From positions 219,364,997-219,428,996 of the forward strand of contig NC_081406.1 in assembly GCF_030272615.1 (NCBI RefSeq): a DNA stretch of 64,000 nt. Reading direction: 5' to 3'. Position 1 is the first letter of the stretch, and each line of letters opens with the position of its first letter. The notes below the pieces were generated by a model. It saw only the letters and a list, made by a program, of their open reading frames with translations, did not search any database and was not told the DNA's origin. Shown in pieces: positions 23,059 to 34,395 of the stretch. The stretch comes from Cryptomeria japonica (taxonomy: Eukaryota; Streptophyta; Pinopsida; Cupressales; Cupressaceae). The position numbers were made by a program, and so were the translations under genes.

Positions 23059-26000
23059 GTAGGGACTTACCAATCTTTAAGTGATTATGTTTTATCTTTC
23101 ATCTCTTTGGGTGCATTCTTTTGCTTTTTTGTGCTCTATTTATTTACAATCAATTGCAAGCATGTGCAATGAAATGTATGAAGGAATTGGAATTACACTT
23201 TACATATTGAAACCTTTCTCAAAATAATTGCTACCTTGGATGGAGCATAAACATGTTTTGGTGAATCACCATTTTGTGGAGGTTGGGGTTGAATTACTCA
23301 TTTGACAATTTCATTGTTGAACTTGAGAAAAAATTGGATTTAAGTGAGACATAAAATAACATTTAGAGAGTACAGAATATAGCAATGTTCTACAAAGTTT
23401 CCTGACAAGGGGATGGGGGAACGTGGAGACGGGTTTTGGGGACAAGGTCACCAAGGATCTAAATTTGGGGATTGTGAGGGGATGGGTGGGGATGGCGGTA
23501 GAGTAGTGGTGGGGGAGCGGTGCTGATATAAAAATAGAATTCAATTAAAACCTTCGAAGCAAAATCTGCAAAATAACACCTCTATGGTTGCCCCATGAAA
23601 GGCCAACTAGTTTTCACGAAATTAAAGGTTGCAATCAGCATAGTTACCAAGAGACCCGTCTCCTACCCCCTAAGACGCATCTCGAAGACGGAGATGCATC
23701 TCCAATACTAGAGACGTCTCTGGAAACTTGCCGACACATAGCATGCTTTTGGCTGCCATCTCTGAAGTCTCCCAACTAGAAATTGATGTTTCCCACCCGA
23801 AAACTTAGGGCAAAATGCAATGAAAGGCAAAAAAAAGAAGGCAAAGAAATAAAATAAGCCTGCAGCAAAACAAAGTCATAGGGAAATAACTAATAAGGAA
23901 ACCACATTGCAGGAAGACAAAAATCCACACAAAGTTATAGTGATCTTAATCTTCTTGAACTCTTCCAGAATGTAAGAGCTCAATCTTTTCAATTCCTCCC
24001 TGGGAGGATTATCTTGTTGTCTCTTTTCTGCAGGTTGAGCGGATGGTTGGACTCATTCACTCTGAGGAGCAACTGCTTGTCTGTACTCTGGCGAATCCCT
24101 CAGCGAACCATGAACATTGCTGGCGTTGGGATTTGGAGGGATAGAAGACGTGAGCGGCTCATAGTTCCGATAATTTCTCTAATATGCCCTTGGAGCGGCA
24201 TTTCCATTTGTTTGTTGAAATGCTTGAACCTCGCCAACGGCTTCCACTAGAACACTATTATTTAACAAAGGGAAAATCTATCCATCTTTGACTTGAGGTT
24301 TGTCAGGAGAGACTTTTGATGATCCTTGATATCCTGGGGCCTCCACAGGCCCATTTGCTAACGCTGGTGGGAATTTGTAAGATCCCTGTGGTGGCGTATA
24401 GTCTTCAAATTCAGGTGGAAATCTGAAATCCTATAGAATAAGGGCCTGGTCATATCTTTGGGTCGGGACTATCTCATATCCCATTGTTGGAGGATTTTTA
24501 GGACCTTTAGAATTCTTCATTTCCTGGCGAAAAATATCAGCAGCTACTTGAAATTCATGACACTGCAACTCAGAATGCTGACTTGTATTGTGCAGCCTAC
24601 ACCAAGTTGACAAGGCGGCTTCTGTGAGGAATACTTTATCCGCCGGTCTATTGTCGGAGGGTGGTGGATTTTCCAGCGGCGAAGGCACACCCCCATTATT
24701 TGGCGTTGTGTTCCATGCTTTCTTATGGAACCTTGATTATTATTGTTATTTTGAAAACCATGATTATTGTTTTGATGCCCGGTATTATGTCCTTGATGGT
24801 TTTCATGATGGTTTGGAGGGTTATTATGATACCCTCTATTGCCTCCATGGTATGGATAATAATTTCTTTGCACGCTTTGCATCTGGTTATTCTGATTTCT
24901 AAGGTAAGTCACTTCAGTAGACAACTTTTTCACTTGCTCTATCAGTTCTTTCATATCATCCCTTTCTTCTTGAGTTCTGGATGGAGTGGTTGTGTTTTGT
25001 AGATAGACTGGCTATGATGGTGGGGCCTGTGACATTGGGGCCCCTGGATGAGGCACTAACTGATTCACTGGCATGGGAACTGGATTGATAGCAGGGATAT
25101 AATTTGCTACACCAACTTGTGGATTATAAGGCATCGTTCCTACAGCAGTCGCTGGTGATTGTAGGCTAATCTTGAAAGCTTCATCATAGGCCACCTTCAA
25201 ATCAGCGGGGTTGGTTTGCTGGAAAAACATAGAGGTGAAACAGTCCAGTGCAGCATAGTATATATTTCTGGCTACTTCATCATTCACATTGTAAGGCGAG
25301 CATAGCTTGGAGTAAGCTCTCTGGAATCTGTTGCTAAAGGTGCCAATTGGCTCCCATTCTTGTCTTCTTACTTCAACACATTGCCGATACACTTCTGCTG
25401 GGGAGACAGGCAATCTGAACTTCGCCAAGAATGTGTCTTTCATTTGTTGCCAAGTCCCAACAGAATCCACCGGCAGGTTGATGTACCAATAGAATGCCTC
25501 TTCGCCCAAAGAATATGGAAATAGTTGGCAGGCGACTTCCTTGTGCTGGATATCTCTATTCCGGAGAGTATCTTAAAATACTTTAATATGTTCTTCAGTA
25601 GTACGATTGACATCGTTAATATAGAACTTGGTGCAAAAATGCTCTGGATTCTTTGGCATGTCATGATATGTGGCAAAAGAAGCGAGTAGTGAGGCATTCA
25701 CAGGGTGTCAATTCTGTCCCGGGGCTTCTTGTTGTTGTTGTTGTTGTTGTTGCTGGTGTGCCATTACAGGTATCGGCTACTGCTGAACAACTAGTGGTGT
25801 TGGTGCTTGAATGAATCCTTGTTGAATACCTTCACCAGCTACTCTTAGTATCATCCACTGTGATGGTGGGGTCTGGAACAAACGAGTAAGATCTTCGACA
25901 CTTGGTGAACCTTGACTTGAGGATGCGGTTTCCTTCTTCCCATGTCTTGGCTTGAATGTAAGCTCTTGGAATTCCTTTGCTCCTCGAGTAGATCGCAGAA

Positions 26001-29000
26001 TCCTTTGATGTCTTTCTAGTGAGAATGAATTAATACGCTCTAGCTTCTTGGATCATCGAAGGCACGGAGTGCGTGGAGGAAGTGGAAACCTTTGGTTGAG
26101 CAAATCTCTTTCAATCTCAACAACAATCTCAATAGCCTTTTCTCGTTCTCCTTGCAACACCAGCCGAATTTCATTGTACTGTTCTTCGCTTGTGCTTATC
26201 TTTTGAGCAAAATCAGCTATGTCAGCAATGATATCCTCCTGATGATCATGAAATCCCAAACCAGGCTACAAAACAGGAGGTGAACTTCTAGTGCTAGGTA
26301 GCACCATCTTGAGTCATAACTTCTTTTTTGAGCAATAAAATTTCTTCTTCAAATGAAATCAGCCCTCCTTCTAGCACCAATTCTGTTGACATGTGGGAGG
26401 AGGGTAAAAACAAAAAGGCTTGAGATTACCTCCTCAAATATGAATCGACACAATCTCGAACTATTCACGTTCAGCCCTCCTTCTAGCACCAATTTTGTTG
26501 ACGTGTTTTTTATGACCACATCTAACACAGAATAAATTCACCAACGGTCACCTTATCCTCTCTTGATCAAGATTAGTCTGTATGCTAGGATTACATAAAG
26601 TTCAAACGGCTAATTTCCAAGGTTCCTTCAGTGCGTGGATGTGACTCAGTTGTTTGATGGGTTTGCCGATAACCTAAGGGGCCTTACGTATGTTGAAGAA
26701 AACTTATGCAAGCTCAAAGATTTTTTTTGTACGGATGATTTTGCAGAGAAAGCTCTAATTTTGAATCTTTTGAATTATGCAGAAAGTAAATAAGAATAGG
26801 GTAGAGGAAAACTAGGCTAAGGCTAACTTAATCCTAAGAACAGGAGATGGGATTACTTATGCAAAATCAAACCACTCTTCGCTTCACCAGCAGAGCACAA
26901 CTACACGAAGGTGGTGCAATCTTCAAAGGGTGCATGGAGGCTTTTCAGATCATCAATACAGACCACCGGATCAAACAATCTTTACTGACAACCGAAGTTA
27001 AACACATACACATCAATAGGCTCAGGCTAACTTTGCACAGCTTACAACAATTAGCTACACACCAAAAGTATGAGCTCGGATTCTACAACAAGTTCTCCTA
27101 TCAAATCCAATTCTTCTAACAACATATAAGCAAATCTAATCTAATTGAAGACAATGAGACCATGCGAGCTCCAAAACAACACAAGAACACACCAACCATG
27201 GAGCAATGTATTAAGTATTTGCTTCAAATAAACTCTTAGCAACAATCTTTGACGATAGTCTCTCCTCCTTTACAAATGAGGGGTCACCCCCTTATATAGG
27301 CCTCAAACCATGATTACATGAAAAACCCTAATTAGGGTTTGCCCTAAAGATTCCCCACTCAAGGTGCAACAAGGTGGGAATCGGCAATTAATAACCCATT
27401 ATGCCCATCTACAATTAATTTAAAGAGCCTAAAATAGTGCCCACTAGCACATTAAATGTGCCCCATGATGTTGATTATGCCCAGAATATAACCGCCACCC
27501 TCATAAATGCCCATCATTCTCCAAGTGATGGCGACATGCACGAAGAATCTGTCATAAAACCATAATGAGAAGGCGACATGCAAGAAGATTCCTTATCTGA
27601 TGGTGACATGCATTGACTGGACCCATGCCTAGTCAATATTCCTTCAGCAATAAGTACACCACTACTATTCAATCAAAAGACTTTCGTCCAAAAATGGACG
27701 ACCATTATCTCGTTCATTTATGGCATACACAATGAATCTGCCAATGACAGCTTCCAGTTCTCTGATGGAGACACTTGGCACATTTTCAATGTTAAACTCC
27801 ATCAAGACAATTTCTTCTTCGCTTCTGGAAAAGAAGCTTTCCCACTCTACCATGACTTCCTGCATCTTCATCATTATACTGGAGAATGAAGAAACATTTG
27901 CAAAATGTTCCTTAGGGAACGAACCTATGAAGAAGTTGTGCAACTGGGATTTTAGGGAGTTCACCGTTATTCCTCCATCACTGAGTTTCCTCGCAAACAA
28001 AGCCTCCATTACACTAAGGATTTCTTCCTGTATCCCTGTGATAGACTCCTTCAAGGTGACAAAGTCAGTGTTGAATTTGTCAAAGGTGTTCTTTCCTGAA
28101 CATATGGCGTAGAACCATCGAGGAAAGTCATAAGCTTCATTTTCTTGGATCACTTTCCCATCCACCAGAGTTTGCCTTGGAGTCTTCATCAGAGCCCTAA
28201 GTCACGAAATGGTTAAGTCTTGGTAAACGTCTACATCCTCCCATAGTCCTTCTGCTGTCTCTAATCTGTTTAGGAGGGCCACGAACTTCGAATGAAGCTG
28301 AGATAGATCCTCAATGAATTTTTCTTGCCTCAACATAAACATCCTCTACCCATTCCCGGAAATTTTGCGCCATTGCTCTAATAAGTTCTGCATCATCAAC
28401 TACTTCCTTGGGAAGGGAGGGAGGAGGAGTGAATGAAGGACTTGCTTCCCTGAGGGGTCTTTTGAAACTCCTGACGTATTCGCATAGGAATCTATTATCT
28501 TCCCTCAGTCGCTTACATTTTGCCTTCGATTTCAGCAACTTTTCCTTTATGGCTAGGGAGGAATCTTCAAAGACTCCCACTACTTGATTGATGGAAGCAT
28601 GGCCAAGATCAACTTGTCTGATGACATAATCCTCCTGCCTAATCTCACTCCTATCTCTATCCACTGCAGGTTCAGCAATGTGCAAGGTTCGGGATCTAGA
28701 TTCTTTCTTGACCACCTTGGAAAACCTCTAGGGAGCCTTCCTTTCTGCTGGTCGATCCATCCTCTTCAATAATTCTTCTAACTCCTAAGCAGGATTGGTT
28801 CCTCCTTCTGCTTCATTCCCCAGCCTACCTATCAACCAGTCTAGAGCAGGGATGGAATGGCAATGATCTTCTACATGTTCTTGTTCTTGAGATTCTTCCT
28901 CCATTTCACCAGGGATAGTCTCCACGAAGCTATCCTGGTGAGCCTCTTCTTGGTGTCAGGGACTTTCTTTCCTCTGACTTCTTGGTCGATGGTGGCCTTG

Positions 29001-32000
29001 TGAAGCATTGATGCTGAGTATATCGGGTGATGGAACGTTCCCTGGAAGTGGACCTGTGGAATGTGGAAACATCTCCACTTCCTGTATGCTCGAGGAACTA
29101 AGTGGTGAATGCTCCCTTTCTGTCCTTGCTCTCTTTTGTGGAGGTTCCTCTTGTTGGGCTTCCTGTTGAACCTCGTGTGGGATTTCCTACTGGATATCCT
29201 TCTTCTTTGTTGCCCTTGGCCTCTTTGGGGCAATTTTCCCTTTGTCCACCTGGGCTTCCCTTCCTGCCTGTACCTGTGAAGAGCTTTCAGTTGCCTCACT
29301 GTGGGAACCCAGATTTTCCATTAGTTGGTATGTTAGATGAATGTTCTCCTCCACCAATTTCCTTGTCTGCCTGTCAATCCAGTGCTTAGTGAATTTCAGC
29401 ACTGGTCTAGCTAGGATATTCAAATCATCTACCTCAAGCTCTGACCAATCAGGCAACTGGATAGGTTGATCCTTTACTTTCTCAAATTCAAGTTGTGTCA
29501 AATCTGAATCTTCCTTCACCTGATCTAGCACCTGATAAATTTCACTTGTTCTGATGGTGTCGAGGGGCAATCTGGAATGCATTCTTCTTTGGACCTCAAG
29601 GTCATCCTCGACACTTGCCCAGTAATCCTCCAAGTGAAACCTGTGTATGAATTTGACGCCGGCAACCTTCCTAATCTGGTTGTAAGGATCATATTGAGCC
29701 CTAGATGTGTAAAATGGCAGGCGATAGAATGTCAATTCCCCTGCTGCACTTTCAGCGGCCTCCAAACCTGGGCATATCTCCATGAAGTCCCCCAATATAA
29801 CTGGAAATTCAATTGATTGTTTCTTCTTCTTCTACAGCTGATCATAGGCAGTTAATTGCCTCATGAGCTCAAGCAATACAAGCTTGTCTGACGGATATCT
29901 GGGCAATTTGTATGACTGGAAGGAGAATCCCTGCGTCCAGATGTAGGTAAATTTAGGAAATTGCAAGAACGTAGCTCCATACCTCTAGACCAAGGCACTT
30001 GCTTGTGGTGACAACCTCATGTGCAACTTATTCTGCATAAGCTGTGTCAAGTACATGGTGAAGGTGTCATTCGCCAACCTGTAAGAACTAACATTGGAGA
30101 GATGCAGCTGGGGATAACACTCATGCACCTTTAACTAAGCGAGTTTGCAGCCCATGATTCCTCTTGTTGGCAGCCCATCGAATCCTCGCCTTCATGCAAG
30201 CATATAGAACAGGTAGGAGCTCATGAAAAAGGATTGAGACCTTTTCTCTTTTAGGTTCTTCAATTGTTCATGCAAGTAGTGGCTGATCAATCTAGCCCAG
30301 TCGATCAGCGTATTTGAATTCATGATCTCGCCTATGTAGAAGAACATCTGGCCTCAAAGTTCACCGAATGTGGGCATCCCATTACTCTGCTTAGCATCTT
30401 TATCAGGCCCACATACTCCTACTTGAACTCGAAGATTGTGAGAGTTTTGGGTATCTTGGAGGCATGCACTCTAGGCTTCAGCAACCACTGCTTATTAATC
30501 AAATCAGCACACCTAGCAGGACCTGCTTCATATATTGCCTGAGCTCCGCTACTGGTCCTATATATCATGGAATAATGTGAAGGTATTTTGAAAGCCTCAC
30601 CAATTGACTCCAGAGTCAATGTTGCTAGCAACTTGCCATCTGGCGTTGAGATTGTTTTCCGCTCTAGATTGTAATGTGTTGCACATTCGAAGACCAAGTC
30701 TAGGCACTGAATAGTAGGAGGAGACAGTTGTCGGGGATGGATTGTGCCCTACTGTTCTGAACATTCGGATCTTGAATGCAGCCAAGTTGAATGTGCCTAA
30801 ATTAGTATTGCTGATTTCATCCCATCTTGAATTCAACCGAGAATGAGGAAGAAAACTCTTCATCTCCGCCTTGATCAATGCCTGCCTGGAGATAGTAGTT
30901 GCCTTGCTTGATTCTACCATCCTAGAAGCACCTCGAAAATGATGAAAAAAGACTAAGGATGACTATTCTTCACTCTTCCACTTCTTCTTTCCTGAATCTT
31001 GCACGTGAAAAATGAAATGCATTTCCAAACTTAAATAGAATTCTCAAGAGGCATTGATTTAGCAATTGCGTTCATGATGCATCATACTTTCCCCAATCAC
31101 TACGCCATGCAAAGGCAACTTCCCATTCGAATGAGTTCAAATTTAGAATTTTACTTAAATGCTCCAAGTCATGCGTCATACTTGGAATCCAAGTCATGCG
31201 TCATACTTGGAATCCAAGTCATGCGTCATACTTGGAATCCAAGTCATGCGTCATACTTGGAAGATTCTCTTTGCCAACTCGTTGATTTTCATTCTTCCCA
31301 ATTTTGGAGAGAATTTGAAGGATTTTCTCAAGATTTGTTCGATTCCATTCTAACTTGTCGTCTCTTGCTTTCGAAGGAATTTTCATGTCCCTTCTCAACA
31401 TCCCTATTTTTTAGGGATCTTCCTAATATTTAGGATTCAGGTTCATTGGATGGGGAATTTCATCTCGATTCCGAATCTATAAAATTTTCCACACTTCGTC
31501 GAGATTTGGTGTCTAAAACTAGCAAATTCGAAAAATCGCCTAAGGGGAATTTTTCTTTTTATTCCTCTTTGATTCCTTGGATTCCATGCCTTAGGCAAAA
31601 TTTCAACTTTTAGCTTGGGCGGAATTTTCACCATGCCAAGGATTCATGGATTTTTCGCTCTGTCCTTGGCTTCTTCATTTTGGCGCCTGACTGTAGACTT
31701 GGGCGGAATTTCACTAATGTCAGGGATTCATGGATTTTTTCCTTTGTCCTTGCCTTCTTCATTTTGGTGCCTGACTGCAGACTTGGGCGGAATTTTGCTC
31801 TGGCCAGGGATTCATGGATTTTTCCATCTGTCCTTGCCTTCTTCATTTTGGCGCTTGACTGTAGACTTGGGCGGAATTTCGCTAATGCTAGGGAATCATG
31901 GATTTTTTCCTCTATCCTTGCCTTCTTCATTTTGGCGCCGGACTACAAACTTGGGCGGAATTTTGCTCTGGCCAGGGATTCATGGATTTTTCATCTGTCC

Positions 32001-34362
32001 TTGCCTCCTCCAGTTTGGCGCCTGACTACATAGTTGGGCAGAATTTTGCTACTGTGAAGGATTCATGGATTTCTTTGTGAATCCTTGGGATCTTCATTTT
32101 GGCGCCCAAGCTCATACCTGGGCGCAATTTTGACTAGGAGAAGGATTCATGGAATTTTCCTTCTCTCCTTGCTTCTCCCATTTTGGCGCCTGACCCCACA
32201 TTTGGGCGGATTTTTGCTTATGCCACGGATTCATGGATTTTCCTCCTGTCCTTGGGAATCCTATTTTGGCGCCTGACCCCATGTTTGGGCGGATTTTTGC
32301 TTATGCCACGGATTCATGGATTTTCCTTCTGTCCTTGGGAATCCCATTTTGGCACCTGATTCCACATTTGGGTGGATTTTTGCATTGGCCATGGATTCAT
32401 GGATTTTCCTTCTATCCTTGGGAATCCCATTTTGGTGCCCAATTCCACATTTGGGCGGATTTTTGCCTTGGCCATGGATTCACAGATTTTCCTTCTGTCC
32501 TTGGCTTCTCCATCATTTAATCTCCCAGACTTAGAATATTTTGACCTTCTGAGATTTTGAAGTATTTTCCCGAGCTTTCCATTTCAGGAATGGATTTCCA
32601 GCACTTGACCCATTTCTGGCTCTCTTTGTCTACTGTCTGACTTTCTAGAATTAGAAATGTCTGCAAACATCTGATCCTCGTCGCCTTGTCTGACTGACCC
32701 TGCCAGTAATGACTTTCCAAAAATAGAAACCTTCAAGGTGTTAGTGTTAGATCCTTAGACATGGTGCAAGAATGACTTACTACAAATAGAAATTAATAAA
32801 AATAGTAAGTTTGATTTTTGGCAAAATGACGACATTCCGGGACTCAGAAAAATCCCTAAAAAATAGGGACTTTCTAAAAATAGAAAGTTGCTCCGTTTGG
32901 GCTCAAATTTTACTGGGAGGTCCCTTGAAGGGTCCTGATTCCAGTCGTATGTTCAATTTTCCCAAAACCCTAACAGGAACCCCTAAAATCTAGGACAAAA
33001 GGCAAAAACCCTAAAAAAAGGACAAAACAGGCCCTAGACTTCATAGAATTTGTTCGACAGAGAAGCAGATTAACTCTAACTGACCCCCGAACATCCACAA
33101 AGCAGAGAGATCGAAGAGATTGCTACCAACACACAAAAAACCAAGACCAAATGACCGAAAGGGCCTAAAAGATAGGGGGTCCCTATCTGAGATGGGGTGA
33201 TGTGTGATTAGGTTACAACAGATACCAGCAATGTAAGCACTTTTAATTTCAAATTTTGTTCAATTTTAAAGTTAAACATTACCACTGTGCTTATTTGTCA
33301 TGATATTTTCTAGAAATTGTTTAACTATATTAAAAAAAATTGTCCCCTATTTTTGAAAATTAGCCCTACCAGTATCAGTAGAAGTCTCGAGAGTCTCCAA
33401 ATACCCGTCTCCTAGTACCCTCGGCAATCAGTATATAACAAGTGACCCAGTGGCATCACCAACAGAGGTGGCAGAGGTGGTGGTGCTGTGGGGGACGTTT
33501 CCCCAAGACCCCAAGTCTCGGAAACATCCCCCTATAGGGGTTGCAGGTTTTTTTGGTGGGGGAGGGGGATGCGTCTCCGTGGAACACTGGAATATAGTAA
33601 TATACAACTTTCACATTTTCTGTAAATAGTGTAGGTAGTTACATAATAAATCTTTGTTATAAATAACATATTTAACAGAAATTTATCACCCTATACCACT
33701 AGTTAAATATATTATGCGTAGGGAGAGCAGAGAAATCAGGGTGCTAATATTAGTTTCTTTATGCATGTTTATGTTTTAGATTAAAGCAGACTCGAGCGGG
33801 AGTAGTTGGGTATCCAAATGTTGGAAAATCATCATTGATTAACCGCCTGCTTAAGCGAAAGATCTGTGCAACAGCATCTAGACCAGGGGTTACCAGGGAA
33901 TTGAAGTGCGTTTCTTTTAACTGACCCTGGCATTATCAGTGTTTTGTTAACCTTTTTCCTTGTCACATAGGCATTCTGTTACTTCTCATGCATGTCTGAT
34001 CATCTAAACCAGTGCCCATTAGCAAGATTTTTTTGTTTTTCATTAATATTACATGTTCTCACCTCTAAGAAATAGGGAATCAATATTTAATTAATGACAT
34101 AAAGAAAAGTGATTACAGAATTATCAAAGAAAGCAGTAGATCTCTTTGCATTGCACTTACTCTCTGCTTTTTCTGAAAGGTGGGTTCGAATTGGTCAAGA
34201 CCTAGATTTATTAGGTTCCCCTGGTATATTGCCAATGCGGTTTAATGATCAGGCTCCTGCAATCAAATTGGCAATTTGTGATGATATAGGAGAAAGATCA
34301 TATGCTGTTGCTGGTGTGGCTGCAATTCTCGTAGAGATTCTGAAGCAGCATCCAGATGCAGG

Positions 34363-34395
<33 letters not shown>

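Larger units (their letters stand above)
23990..33220 (-). mobile_element. Truncated LTR retrotransposon with giant 5' LTR and decayed gag
   Basis: On the minus strand the order is LTR (33220-26496), PBS-like TGGTGCTAGAAGGAGGG just below 26496, then a decayed gag to about 24000. There is no protease, RT, integrase or second LTR, so the element is 3' truncated or a large-retrotransposon derivative. It lies entirely inside the intron 23059-33789 of the DAR GTPase gene, in the opposite orientation to the gene. The low boundary near 23990 is approximate. Confidence 0.7.
26496..33220 (-). repeat. Giant LTR of about 6.7 kb
   Basis: Termini are TGTTGACGTG (26496) and GGTTACAACA (33220), matching the solo LTR at 13281-18444 at both ends. 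Minus-strand order is U3 with an 84-bp array and decayed ORFs, telo-box palindrome, TATA box at about 27291, then R/U5. It exceeds the related copy by about 1.6 kb because U3 holds the 3-kb ORF region. LTRs above 5 kb are uncommon though known in plant gypsy elements. Confidence 0.65.

Noticed and set aside
31615-32560. Multiple overlapping ORFs with repeated [11 protein letters not shown]-like phrases
   Set aside because: An 84-bp tandem repeat with a period divisible by three stays open on both strands; not genes.
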